Source: Azolla caroliniana
Taxonomy: Eukaryota > Polypodiophyta
Assembly: GCA_043228905.1 (NCBI GenBank)
Contig: JBHGNT010000010.1
Coordinates: forward strand, 17,980,001 to 18,044,000
Direction: 5' to 3'
Length of the DNA stretch: 64,000 nt
The notes beneath the pieces were generated by a model. It did not search any database. It was not told the origin of the DNA and saw nothing but the letters and a program-made list of their open reading frames with translations. Each line of letters begins with the position of its first letter. Within the stretch, counting starts at the first letter, position 1. Shown here in pieces: positions 22,312 through 32,345 of this stretch. A program made the translations under genes and the position numbers.

Positions 22312-24651
22312 ATGGCATCAACATCCGGCTCGTCAGAAATGAGTCTACGAAAGTTCGATGGATCGAACTTCAACTTCTGGAAAGAGCAAATGCAGGACTA
22401 TCTCATAGTCAAGGGGCAAATCGATCCCATCGAAAATGAAGAACCTCCAGAAGGATACAAACCAATTGAGTGGCAGAAGCTGGACAGAATCGTCCGCGCC
22501 ACGATTCGGATGCACCTATCGGAATCGGTATACTTTACGGTGCAATCGTGTACGACAGCATTCGAACTGTGGAAAACACTGTCGGACACCTACGAAAAGA
22601 AGGTCGCTGCAACAAAGATGTTTCTGATCCGGCGCCTCTACAACTTGCGGATGAAAGAATCAGATTCGGTTCAAGCACATCTCAATGAGTACGAAAGCAT
22701 AAGCTCCCAAATCTCATCTCAGGGGACGGCAATCGAGGATGAACTCAGAGCAATGATACTCATGAGCAGCCTTCCCTCATCATGGGAAACTTTCGTCACA
22801 ACCGTGTGCAACGTGTCAACCACGGCTGTTAAATACTCCGAAGTCACGAGCGCAATCCTGACCGAAGCAGCTCGGAGAAAGTCTTTCGCCAAAGACTCAA
22901 CAGACGACGCTTACGTAGTACAAGGTTCGACAGACCGATCGAACATACGAGGAAGAGATTCCTCACGGCAGCCGAACAATCAGCGAAGACAGAGCCAGTC
23001 ACGGGATAATCGAATCTGCAACTATTGCAAGAAACCCGGACACATCAAAGCCGACTGCCGTGCACTCAAGAACAAGAATGACAAGTCTCAGAAATCAGAC
23101 AAGAAGAGTGGCCGGCATGAGGAGATCAATTACGTCAGCTTCTCAGCTGATGTGCTACCAAACGACCCGAATATACTATCAATCGAAAATCCAGTCGGAT
23201 CAGAAGTTCTGCTCACAACTGAAGAATCGAGCACATGGCTCTTAGATTCGGGCGCGTCATTTCACGTGACTCCTCATCGATCCCAATTTCGGCAATATAC
23301 GATCCGTCACTCCGACTCAGTTCGAGTCGGCAACTCGCAACACTGTGACATCATTGGAATCGGCACAGTAGAGCTCAACCTTGCAGGTGGCTCTACACTT
23401 GTACTTCACAATGTCCGACATGTACCCGAGCTCTCAAGGCCATTGATCTCAGTCGGACAACTAGATGAAGACGGCATTCGTGCCGGTTTTTCTTCGGGAG
23501 GGTGGACACTCCACAGGGGGAACCTCCTGCTTGCTAGAGGACCCAAGATACACTCACTGTATCCGTTACATGTTACGCTCAGAGAGGGTAACCTGTTTTT
23601 GGTGGATATTCCTGTGTCATCACTATGGCACAGAAGATTAGGACACCTCAGCAAGGCCGGCATTACGCACCTATCTAGAGCCGGATACATCCCTAAACTC
23701 TCCTTCTCGGACCATCAATTCTGCGAACATTGCCAGTATGGCAAACAAGCAGCCGCATCACACCCGACATCAGCACCAAGAGAAACGAGACCTCTCGATT
23801 TAGTCCACTCGGACGTCTGTGGCCCAATGCCGCATCAGTCTCTCGGCGGTGCCTCTTACTTCGTCAGTTTTATTGACGATTCGACTCGAAAGGTGTGGGC
23901 TTATCCAATTCGCACCAAAGATCGTGTCTTCTCGATCTTCTCCGATTGGCTCGCTATGGTAGAAAATCAAACTGACCGAAAACTGAAATGCCTTCGGACC
24001 GACAATGGGGGAGAGTTCAAATCAGAAGAATTCGTCAAATTCTGCCGACAACGCGGCATCCGACGTGAATTTACGGCACCACACAGTCCGGAGCAAAACG
24101 GGATTGCAGAACGCATGAATCGGACAATCCAAGAACGGATAGTTTCCATGCTCCAACACTCTGGACTGTCGGATGGCTTCTGGGCAGAGGCTCTACTCAC
24201 GGCAGTACACATAATCAATATGTCGCCAAGCAGACCTCTAGGACTTCAAATTCCTCAGGAACTATGGATCGGCAGTAAGCCGAATTACGACAAGCTGAGG
24301 ATCTTCGGATGCGAGGCGTACGCCCTTATTCCGAAAGATGATCGCCGAAAACTTGCACCTCGGTCCAGGAAATGCATTTTCCTTGGATATGGATCAGACG
24401 GCGAAATGGGATACCGACTCTGGGACCCCGAACGCAGACAAATCGTTCGAAGTTCGGACGTTGTGTTCAACGAGTCGGCTATGAATCCATCAGTCGAAAA
24501 ACCGATCGAAGTCCGAAGGGTAACATTTTCCGATGTGCCGACCCTTCAAGAAGGCCCCGCTCTTAACACACGGTCAGCTTCACGGGTAGCTGAACCTTAC
24601 ACTACCGACTCGGACAACTCTGACTCGGCACAGCAGAATAATTCGCTTTAG
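22312..24651 (+). CDS. Copia gag-protease-integrase polyprotein lacking reverse transcriptase and RNase H
   Basis: A 779-codon open frame from the ATG at 22312. In order: UBN2-type Gag (SEMSLRKFDGSNFNFWKEQM), CCHC knuckle ICNYCKKPGHIKADC, protease WLLDSGASFHVTP, integrase HHCC finger (WHRRLGHLSKAGITHLS; FCEHCQYGK), and the integrase core with Asp in LVHSDVCGP, TDNGGEF, and Glu in EQNGIAERMN. It ends in the integrase-RT linker. A normal Copia polyprotein continues for roughly 500 more residues. Here it stops at TAG (24649-24651) and is followed by a piece of Copia LTR. The frame has no internal stop despite lacking the replicative half. Confidence 0.92.
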   Translation: MASTSGSSEMSLRKFDGSNFNFWKEQMQDYLIVKGQIDPIENEEPPEGYKPIEWQKLDRIVRATIRMHLSESVYFTVQSCTTAFELWKTLSDTYEKKVAATKMFLIRRLYNLRMKESDSVQAHLNEYESISSQISSQGTAIEDELRAMILMSSLPSSWETFVTTVCNVSTTAVKYSEVTSAILTEAARRKSFAKDSTDDAYVVQGSTDRSNIRGRDSSRQPNNQRRQSQSRDNRICNYCKKPGHIKADCRALKNKNDKSQKSDKKSGRHEEINYVSFSADVLPNDPNILSIENPVGSEVLLTTEESSTWLLDSGASFHVTPHRSQFRQYTIRHSDSVRVGNSQHCDIIGIGTVELNLAGGSTLVLHNVRHVPELSRPLISVGQLDEDGIRAGFSSGGWTLHRGNLLLARGPKIHSLYPLHVTLREGNLFLVDIPVSSLWHRRLGHLSKAGITHLSRAGYIPKLSFSDHQFCEHCQYGKQAAASHPTSAPRETRPLDLVHSDVCGPMPHQSLGGASYFVSFIDDSTRKVWAYPIRTKDRVFSIFSDWLAMVENQTDRKLKCLRTDNGGEFKSEEFVKFCRQRGIRREFTAPHSPEQNGIAERMNRTIQERIVSMLQHSGLSDGFWAEALLTAVHIINMSPSRPLGLQIPQELWIGSKPNYDKLRIFGCEAYALIPKDDRRKLAPRSRKCIFLGYGSDGEMGYRLWDPERRQIVRSSDVVFNESAMNPSVEKPIEVRRVTFSDVPTLQEGPALNTRSASRVAEPYTTDSDNSDSAQQNNSL

Positions 24652-24708
24652 TGATAGTTTGCGGTCTGTGGGCTGCCGTGGTTTTTCCCGAGTTTGGGTT
24701 TTCCACGT
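24652..24708 (+). repeat. Copia LTR fragment, interrupted by T1
   Basis: GATAGTTTGCGGTCTGTGGG and GTGGTTTTTCCC match the U5-type part of the LTR at 19521-19580. The match resumes after T1 at 31700 (ACGTAAACATCATGTGTACT against AAGTAAACATTATGTGTACT near 19579). T1 therefore inserted into this fragment. Confidence 0.8.
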
Positions 24709-25351
24709 TGTCGAGGTATTCCTCGCGGATGCGTGGAATGAGGCGGGACCTCGGGGGTCCTGTACCGAAGAGCAAGAGAGAAAGGAGAAGAGACCCACTG
24801 CGTGCGAGCGTAGATTCACAGGGACACGGCCCTTCGACACAAAGACGCGAGTGGGACAGCGACACAGAGAGACACGAATGTATGTATGTATTAACAAAGA
24901 CAAACAATCAAAACACGAAGTCAGTTACAACCAAACAGGCCGGCGAACAGATGCCGATGCATGTTCGCAAACGCGCAGAAAGGAAGGAGAGGGTTAGAGG
25001 TGCTGCCGGAAGCACTCGGGCATTCCTCAGAGCAGCACGAGCCTCACAAAACCTGCACAGAAAGAAGTTATGGAGTTTGCGAGCCAGAGAGAGAGAGAGA
25101 AGCCTTCGCCCACAAACCGACAGCACTTCGTCCTCGACTCTCCGCGATCCCTTCCTCTTCCTCGTCTCCCTCCTTTTATAGGCAAGAAGAGAGCCGTTTC
25201 CTATTAACTTCCTACCTACCGAATCTGCCTACCTCGGATCTTCCATGTCCCTAATTCTCTCTTATGTACAACGTAAGACGTACGTGCATGAAGAGCCGGT
25301 TCCTATGCTCCGGCGCACCGATTCCGCTTGTGGACGGTTTTCTTCACGACA
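24709..25351 (-). repeat. T1 3' LTR
   Basis: Minus strand begins TGTCGTGAAGAAAACCGTCC and ends CCTCGACA. Contains a CTATAAAAGG box near 25175. A hairpin GGACC-CCCGA-GGTCC lies near the U5 end (about 24751-24765). Confidence 0.93.
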
Positions 25352-25370
25352 TCCGCCCCCACCTAACCGC
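25352..25370 (-). promoter_or_regulatory. T1 polypurine tract
   Basis: Minus strand reads GGTTAGGTGGGGGCGGA directly before the 3' LTR, as expected for priming of plus-strand DNA. T2 has the near-identical GGTTTGGTGGGGGTGGA at the same place. Confidence 0.8.
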
Positions 25371-25424
25371 GCATCCACCGGCATGCGCCAAATTGAGTTG
25401 GGACGGAGAAAACCGGTCCAGCCT

Positions 25425-28400
25425 TCATTCCCCGCCCGTCGGTTCTTCCTCGGTTTCGGATCGTTCGTCGTCCTGGTCCAGGTTAACCGGATCCGGCTCG
25501 TCGTCGTGACGCTTCTTGAACGCTTTGATCCATTTCCCAGCTACAGGTATCGCCATTCTCGTGCCGTCAAGTTCCGCCAGATGGTACGTCCCGTTGTCGT
25601 TGGCGCTTTGTACCACGTAAGGCCCGAACGACCTTCTTGCGAACTTCCGTGTCGCTCGGTGCTGGTTGTCGAGGTTGCTGTCATAGACTAGCACCCAGTC
25701 GCCTTCCTCGATCTTCTTTGGTCGGAGCCGGTGCGTCCGGTCGAACCGGGCTTTGTTCCTCGTCCTTGCCACCCGAAGCTTTTCCGCAGCCTTCTCCACG
25801 TCCTCCGGTCTTCGCTCGAGCTGCCGTATGCGCGCTGTCAACAGTTCCTCCCGGCTCATCTCGTCTCTCCAGTCCACGGTTGCCCATGAGGAGATCGTAC
25901 GTTCCATCGGCATGATCGACTTCTGCCCAAACATGAGCTCTGCCGGCATGAATCCGGTTACCGAACTGTGCGTAGTTCGGTCCGCCCACAACGCGTAAGC
26001 CAACAGCGACGGCCAGTTCCCGACTTGACCTCCGCATGCCCGAACTAACGCCTTGACGATCGGTCCGTGTCCGCGCTCCACCTTCCCATTCGCCTCCGGA
26101 TTGTATGCAGTGGTGAGCGAGAGCTTGACTCCTAGCCGGTCGAACAACTCCTCGGCCTCTTCGGCGTCCAACTCCCCGCGATCAGCCACGATCTTCCCGA
26201 CGCACCCGTACCGACATATCACGTCCTCGATCAGGAACCGACATACGGCCGCGATCGTTTTGTTCTGAAGGGCTCGGCCTTCTACCTGATTCGTCAGATC
26301 TTCTCGAGCCAGGACCAGATACCGCATCTGTCCTACGCCCATCGGCATCGTCACCAGATCTACCATCCATTTGAAGTGGATGGTTGGAGGGTACGTAGGG
26401 TGAAGCTCGTCCCGATGCCGGACCATGGAGTGCATCTGACAGCTCTCGCAAGTTGTCACGAACCGATGCACGTCCCGGTACAATCCCGGCCACCAGTACT
26501 TCCCCTTTATCTTCTCGAACGTGGCCCACGTTCCACGGTGTCCAGCCCAAGGGCTGTCGTGGTAGGCCGTCAACAGCTCCTCCTGTTCTTCCTTCATCGC
26601 CACCACCCGGAGCGGGATGCCGTTCCTCTTCTTCGGGTGCTTCCATAAGTATCCGTCCCGGAGAAAGAATTGGTAAGCTTTCTTCCGGATCCGGTTGGCC
26701 TCGTCCTTCGTCCATGACGCATCCGGCGTCATCATCCTCAAAAATCCACCGATCCGGAGCCACTCGCTGTCGTACTTGCTCTCGTCGAAGTCCTGAAGTG
26801 CTGGAGTGCTCGTCCCATCGGTCGTCACATACGCCGCCTCGAAGAAGTCCACGCCGACTTCTTCGTCCTCTGAAACCATGTCGCCCTCGTCTTCAAACCT
26901 CGCCCTCGAAAGCATGTCGGCCATGGGGTTGTCCTTTCCGGAAATGTGCCGTATTTCCGGGTCCAAGGACTTGATGTACGCTATCCACCCTAGCATCGCC
27001 AGGTCCGGTGTCGCGCATCCGGAAACCATGCCGAGAATTGGCAGGCAGTCCATCTCGATAATCACTTCTGTCCCGATCAGGTAGTCTTTGTTGGCCTTTA
27101 CTGCCGAAACGATACCCCAGAGTTCGCGTTTAACCTGGGCGTACCCTCGCTGTCGCTCACTGAGGACCTTCACGCCGAATCGGATCGGGAACCGAATGCC
27201 GTCCTCGTCTTCTTGGTTGACGACCCATCTGATCCCGGTCGGGCTCGTATCCACCGTTATGTATACTGGGGTACCCTTCTCGTAGACAGCCTTCCGGAGC
27301 GCCGGTGCTATCGCAAGAGCTTCCTTCAGCTTCCGGACCGACTCCGTGTGCTCGTCTTGCCACTCGAATTTTCGTCCCTTCTTCAGCAACCCGTATAGCG
27401 GCTCCACAACGTGGGCGTAATGCGGGATCCATATGTGGTAGAACGTGCACGCCCCCAGGATTCTCCGAACTTCCGTAACCGAGCTACAGTCGGTCTTCAT
27501 CGCGGAGATGGCTTCTACTTTTGCCGGAGATGGTTTCCGGCCATACGGTCCACACAGGTGTCCGACCACTAGGATTTCTGATTGCCCGAAGGCCGATTTC
27601 TCCCCGGAGAAGGTGAGCGTCGCATCCTCTAGCCTTTGTAGCACCTTCTCGCAGTCGTCGATGTGTGTTGCCACGAAACGCCGGCATCCGTCCAGCCCGA
27701 CTGCCTCGTCCTTCTCTTCCACCGGGCACCCCTTTATCAGGATGTCGTCCAGAAATGGCATGGTGATGTCCGGGATGCAATCCCTCAGTACCTTGTTCAT
27801 TGCATTCACCATGTGGGCCACCGAGTTGGTCCCTCCTTGTGGCAGGGTACACATTCGCACTAGGCCGAGGGGAGTTCACATCGTCGTAATGTCTCTGCTC
27901 TCCACGGCTAGTTGGAACTGGTCGTACCCCGAGTACAGATCACCGATCGAGTAAATCGACCTTCCGACGAAGGCCTTCGCGAACTCGTCTATGGTCGGTC
28001 CGATTCCTGCATTCCGAATGGTCACTCTGTTGACCGGCTGCAGGTCCTGAATGAAGCGCAATGTTCCGTTTTTCTTTGGTACGGTAAACCATCGGTTCGA
28101 GTATGGCGCGCTTGACGGTTCGAGAATACCCATATCGACTTTCTGCCTCAGTAGCTCCATCAACTCCGGGATGTGAGCTCTTGGTACCGGAATCGGCTTG
28201 AGATTCCACGGCACATGCGGTACCGTGAATATCACCATTGGCTCCACGATCGTCGGGTCTACGCACCCGATCTCTTCCGGCGAGAATGCGAAGGCCTTTC
28301 CGTGCCTTCCGAGCATCCTCCGAAACCGGTCTTCCTCCGCCGGCAGTAGGAACCCGCCCCCACCGATTTTGAGCTCCCGGAGCGTTCCGTCGGTGAAGGT

Positions 28401-28880
28401 GTGTCCTATGTAGACCGGATCTCGCAAACTGGGGTCCGACGCAACCCCTCTGATCCGGGACTCGCTGCCCTCCGGTAAGGGTGCCGCGATTGGCCTTACC
28501 TTCCGGTCCACAGTCTTGTACTTCGTGCTAACTCGGGCCGTCCGATCCGACCCGAGCCCCCGACTGAAGTTCGTGATGACTTCGTACATCTCTTTGGAAC
28601 ATACCGGTATCGTCCGGTCTTCGTTAAGGTCTTCTCCGGCTACCTCCCTCAGCATTCCCAAGGTGTCGTCGAAGGAGACCGCCTCCACAGCTCCGCTGAT
28701 TTCCTCGTCCGGGCCGAGAACTCCGCACACTCGAAGTCGCACTTCCGCCCTTGTCTTTTCTCGGCCAACGATGCCGACTATCATACACCCTCCGTTGTTG
28801 GAGAAGCAAAACTTCCTACCTATCGTACAGTCGTGGGGTTTTTCCCGAGTGTCCGGGCTGTCTCGGCCCCACGCCTTGGC
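25425..28880 (-). pseudogene. T1 pol: reverse transcriptase, RNase H, integrase (one in-frame TGA)
   Basis: Copies the RNA genome and inserts the DNA. The reverse transcriptase part includes MELLRQKVDMGILEPSSAPY, RFIQDLQPVNRVTIRN and YSGYDQFQLAVESRDITTM. A TGA at 27876-27878 breaks the frame, which resumes TPLGLVRMCTLPQGGTNSVA with active site FLDD in PFLDDILIKGC. RNase H follows (ITVDTSPTGIRWVV; IEMDCLPILGM). The integrase has an HHCC finger (AGHRGTWATFEKIKG; TTCESCQ) and core residues in KWMVDLVTMP, VADRGELD and ANGKVERG. The TGA probably derives from CGA by C-to-T change. No chromodomain was seen; the C terminus is acidic. Otherwise about 1,140 codons are intact. Confidence 0.92.
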
Positions 28881-28888
28881 AGCCCTCT

Positions 28889-29377
28889 CTAAAAATCCTC
28901 CCGGTTCTCGCCACCGAGGGATTCCCGGTTTCTCTCGTGGTTTGGCCGCACCGTCAGAAATTGAACCGAATGGCGCCCGTCTTGGCTTTTGACCCTCGCG
29001 TAGGCCGAACCGTTGTCCAGCACCTTGGTCTCCATTCGTGCCGCTGTGATGTACGGTTCCCCTAATATGATCGGATGCGAGGACGTCTCCTGCACGAAGA
29101 AGTGTTGGTCAATCTCGACGTCGCCGATCTTGACACGCACGTTCGGGCAGGCCCCGTGCAGTTCCTCGGTGGCGCGAGTCGCCGCCCGGATCTTCCACCC
29201 GTGCTTGGTGTTGATCTGCCACTTTCCCTTCTTATAGAAGCCCATGGACATCAGGTTTATTTCCGAACCGTGGTCCACCAGTGCCACCACCGGTTCCTGA
29301 ACATCTCCGATCTTTACCGGGGTGTCCGGTCGCTCGGGCCCAGTGTGGCCTCGAATAGTGGCTCTCCGCCCACTCAT
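28889..29377 (-). CDS. T1 aspartic protease frame
   Basis: Cuts the polyprotein. The frame contains PVVALVDHGSEINLMS, with DHGS in place of the usual D(S/T)GA/S catalytic motif, and a flap and C-terminal region with PIILGEPYITAAR. It overlaps the end of gag in a +1 frame and ends at TAG inside GATTTTTAG, after which pol continues in the -1 frame. The two frame changes cancel, so gag and pol share one frame. This could be programmed frameshifting or a pair of indels. Confidence 0.8.
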   Translation of the reverse strand: MSGRRATIRGHTGPERPDTPVKIGDVQEPVVALVDHGSEINLMSMGFYKKGKWQINTKHGWKIRAATRATEELHGACPNVRVKIGDVEIDQHFFVQETSSHPIILGEPYITAARMETKVLDNGSAYARVKSQDGRHSVQFLTVRPNHERNRESLGGENREDF

Positions 29378-31013
29378 CTGCCAGCACCGAGTCGTCGATG
29401 TGCGTCGTCCGCACCTCCACCGGTCTCTCCGGTTCTGTCTCCGTCGACAGCCTCTTCCGTTTCACCAAGTCCACAATGGAGTCGTGGAACTCCTTCTTGG
29501 CGATCCCTAGCACCTCCCGTAATGACAGCTCCACTTTGCTGTCAAGGATCCGTTCTTCTAGGACCTTTCGTAGGTCCGTGGTCCTTTCTATTTCCGTCCC
29601 CAGTCGGTATCCGCCCTTCTTGGGGTTATCTTGCGAGCTGGACCCACCGGCATCGTTCTGTCGTTGCCCGAATCGGGTCTCGTACCGTTGTGAGGGCCCG
29701 GCCGCTCCGGCTTTCCCCACTCGTTTGTCTTCTACCAGAGCCTCGTAGTTCCGGCAGGCGGCTTCTACGAAGCCCGTCTTCTCCTCGACCGGATCGTTCC
29801 ACCCGGTTATTTCCCGGACCCGTCTCTGAGCGCGGTCCGTTTCGTCTTTCCTTAGCCGTGCGCCGGCAAGACCTTCGAGCATTGCCGACCAAAATCCGTC
29901 TTTGCCCTCCTTTCGGGCCTCGTTGCCCCCGACCCGAATGTCGGCCGATGCCGAGTAGTGGATGGCCTCCACGTGTCGGGCCGCTGTCTCTTCCATCAGT
30001 CTCTTCATACCTCCTCGTCCGTCGTTTCGGTTTAGGGCTCTTCTGGTGTCGCCGGCGTGCACCCGGCCTTCCCACAGGTACACCACCCGGTTCCTCAACG
30101 CTTCTGCGAAATCGCCGCAGTCCTTCCGGATGTGGCCGACCTCGTCACACCACATGCACCTGTTCTCTGCTGCCGGCCGTCGGGCACGAGCCGGTTCACC
30201 GCCTTCCCTTCGAGTCTGGGCGATCTGGAGATTCTTTATCGCCCGCGTCAACTCCTCCAGCGCTGCTCCTCCGGACGAGCCACTGACCATGCCGGTCGAA
30301 GCCAGACCGGTTCCGAGCCATTCCCGGGTTTCTTCCCTTCGCCCTTGCGGTGCCGGTTCAAGCCTCCTTGTTGTGATAGAGCCCGCATCGGCTGCCCCGT
30401 TATCAGCCCATTCTCGCCGTTTGTCGAAACGGCCACAGACTCTCTTAACCGCAGCCCAGTCAGTCGTCAGCTCGTCTTCGGTTTCCAGCAAGGAGCCGAC
30501 TTGATCCCGGTCCCGCTCGTCCACCGACTTGACGAACAGTAGGACCCGGCTCGTATCCAGAATGGTTCGGTCAAGCGCCGAAAGGCGCGCAAAGCGTTCT
30601 TCGAACTCCCGGAGGAGTGCCGACGCGTTTCTCCCCTTGCCGGGGGACTCCACCCACTCCATGAATTCCCGTTTCGAAAGCCGGAGCGCGTCGTCCAGCC
30701 CGTATTTTTCTAGGAGTCGACCTTCGAACTCCTCCCAGGTACGGCTCTCCGCCCGCACCTCGAGCACCTCCGCATGGATGCTCGGCATCGCCACTCGAGG
30801 GAACCCGGCAAGACGCCTCTCTTCCGGAATGTCCCGCATCAGCATTTCTGCCCTATAGGACGCCAAATACTTCGTGGCATCCCTTCCGCTGAACCGGCCA
30901 ATCGTACCGATGACCGCCTCAATGGCTCTGTCGAGGGCGCCGGAGCCCTCGCGTGCGCTCAATATCCGATCCACGGCCGAAGCCATGGCCTCCGCAAGAT
31001 CCGACCCTTTCAT
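29232..31013 (-). CDS. T1 Gag
   Basis: Structural protein that packages the element RNA. The first ATG is at 31011-31013, though the frame is open further back through the primer-binding site (GEPDVKEA). The capsid-like region contains FSGRDATKYLASYRAEMLMR, RTWEEFEGRLLEKYGLDDAL and LDTSRVLLFVKSVDERDRDQ. A CCHC knuckle is present, CMWCDEVGHIRKDC. The T2 Gag at 35187-36752 is homologous over the capsid part (WSEFERAILAEFAMEDL; LYFLKAVDMKDRRELGTLL). The last about 45 residues are the out-of-frame reading of protease. Confidence 0.9.
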   Translation of the reverse strand: MKGSDLAEAMASAVDRILSAREGSGALDRAIEAVIGTIGRFSGRDATKYLASYRAEMLMRDIPEERRLAGFPRVAMPSIHAEVLEVRAESRTWEEFEGRLLEKYGLDDALRLSKREFMEWVESPGKGRNASALLREFEERFARLSALDRTILDTSRVLLFVKSVDERDRDQVGSLLETEDELTTDWAAVKRVCGRFDKRREWADNGAADAGSITTRRLEPAPQGRREETREWLGTGLASTGMVSGSSGGAALEELTRAIKNLQIAQTRREGGEPARARRPAAENRCMWCDEVGHIRKDCGDFAEALRNRVVYLWEGRVHAGDTRRALNRNDGRGGMKRLMEETAARHVEAIHYSASADIRVGGNEARKEGKDGFWSAMLEGLAGARLRKDETDRAQRRVREITGWNDPVEEKTGFVEAACRNYEALVEDKRVGKAGAAGPSQRYETRFGQRQNDAGGSSSQDNPKKGGYRLGTEIERTTDLRKVLEERILDSKVELSLREVLGIAKKEFHDSIVDLVKRKRLSTETEPERPVEVRTTHIDDSVLADEWAESHYSRPHWARATGHPGKDRRCSGTGGGTGGPRFGNKPDVHGLL

Positions 31014-31034
31014 CTTCTGCTCTTCTGCCGCCTC

Positions 31035-31053
31035 CTTCACGTCGGGTTCACCA
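31035..31053 (-). promoter_or_regulatory. T1 primer-binding site (probably tRNA-Trp)
   Basis: Minus strand TGGTGAACCCGACGTGAAG starts three bases after the 5' LTR. As I recall it, the 3' end of plant tRNA-Trp is TCACGTCGGGTTCACCA, the exact complement. T2 has the same site. Confidence 0.7.
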
Positions 31054-31056
31054 AGA

Positions 31057-31699
31057 TGTCGAGGTATTCCTCGCGGATGCGTGGAATGAGGCGGGACCTC
31101 GGGGGTCCTGTACCGAAGAGCAAGAGAGAAAGGAGAAGAGACCCACTGCGTGCGAGCGTAGATTCACAGGGACACGGCCCTTCGACACAAAGACGCGAGT
31201 GGGACAGCGACACAGAGAGACACGAATGTATGTATGTATTAACAAAGACAAACAATCAAAACACGAAGTCAGTTACAACCAAACAGGCCGGCGAACAGAT
31301 GCCGATGCCTGTTCGCAAACGCGCAGAAAGGAAGGAGAGGGTTAGAGGTGCTGCCGGAAGCACTCGGGCATTCCTCAGAGCAGCGCGAGCCTCACGAAAC
31401 CTGCACAGAAAGAAGTTATGGAGTTTGCGAGCCAGAGAGAGAGAGAGAAGCCTTCGCCCACAAACCGACAACACTTCGTCCTCGACTCTCCGCGATCCCT
31501 TCCTCTTCCTCGTCTCCCTCCTTTTATAGGCAAGAAGAGAGCCGTTTCCTATTAACTTCCTACCTACTGAATCTACCTACCTCGGATCTTCCATGTCCCT
31601 AATTCTCTCTTATGTACAACGTAAGGCGTACGTGCATGAAGAGCCGGTTCCTATGCTCCGGCGCACCGATTCCGCTTGTGGACGGTTTTCTTCACGACA
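31057..31699 (-). repeat. T1 5' LTR
   Basis: Same length as the 3' LTR, with about seven substitutions between them. The TATA box CTATAAAAGG is near 31523. Its U5 end encodes RSRLIPRIREEYLDI in one frame, similar to WSRFISQTREDYLDI in T2. Confidence 0.93.
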
Positions 31700-31703
31700 A
31701 CGT

Positions 31704-32345
31704 AAACATCATGTGTACTCTTCTCTCTATCGTGTTGTGCTCTCTTCCCAGATTGCTCATGAACCCAATGTCCACTCCAACTGCATATCCTATGTACGAT
31801 CGAGTATACACCATTGCATACATCAGGCTTCCGATTGCTGAGGCATAAGGTACCTTTCATCAGCTTTCTCCATCTTTCTTTTCGGACTTTGCTTTTCGGA
31901 CAGCTTGCAGTTTGGCAAAAGTGTTGACCTGACTAGTTTTGCATCCACCATGCTGAACCTTTGAAGCACCTTCGTCACATACTTTTCATGTGACAACCAC
32001 AATAGCTTCTTCGTCCGGTCCTAGACTAAGTGCATCCCTAATATATGTCTCGCCGAACCCAAATCTTTCATTTAGAAGGACCGGTTCAAGGCCTTCTTCA
32101 GCATCCCGATTTTGATGCGGTCCCGTCTGATGATCAACATGTCGTCCAGGTACAACAAGAGTACTAGGAAATCTCCTCCATCGAACTTCTTCACGAACAC
32201 GTAGTGGTCGACCTGCGTCTTGTGGTATCCTTGGTTAGTCATGAAGGAGTCAAACTTCTGGTACCATTGTCGGGGAGCTTGCTTTAATCCGTATAAGCTC
32301 TACTTCAACTGGCACACCAGGTCCTCCTTACCTTTCTTGATGAAT
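31704..32345 (-). pseudogene. COP-M reverse transcriptase palm and RNase H start (minus-strand Copia)
   Basis: Minus-strand reading: CQLK.SLYGLKQAP.QWYQKF, then FVKKFDGGDFLVLLLYLDDM with the YLDD active site, KDLGSARHILGM, and PYASAIGSLMYAMVYTRS. It is degraded by frameshifts and stops. The reverse transcriptase fingers and the linker are missing: the integrase core runs straight into KGKEDLVCQLK near 32345. The left edge, near 31735, abuts the Copia LTR fragment that carries T1. Confidence 0.82.

Larger units (their letters stand above)
24709..31699 (-). mobile_element. T1: near-complete GC-rich Ty3/Gypsy retrotransposon (6,991 bp)
   Basis: Two 643-bp LTRs differ at about seven positions counted by eye (about 1%), so the insertion is young. 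The target duplication is 4 bp, ACGT, at 24705-24708 and 31700-31703. Order on the minus strand: 5' LTR, primer-binding site, gag, protease, reverse transcriptase, RNase H, integrase, purine tract, 3' LTR. It is strikingly GC-rich compared with its AT-rich surroundings. Defects seen: one in-frame TGA in reverse transcriptase and two frame changes around protease. Confidence 0.93.

Noticed and set aside
29075-30286. 403-codon plus-strand open frame
   Set aside because: Antisense to the T1 Gag and protease, in GC-rich DNA where long shadow frames are expected; Arg/Ser/Pro-rich with no domain.
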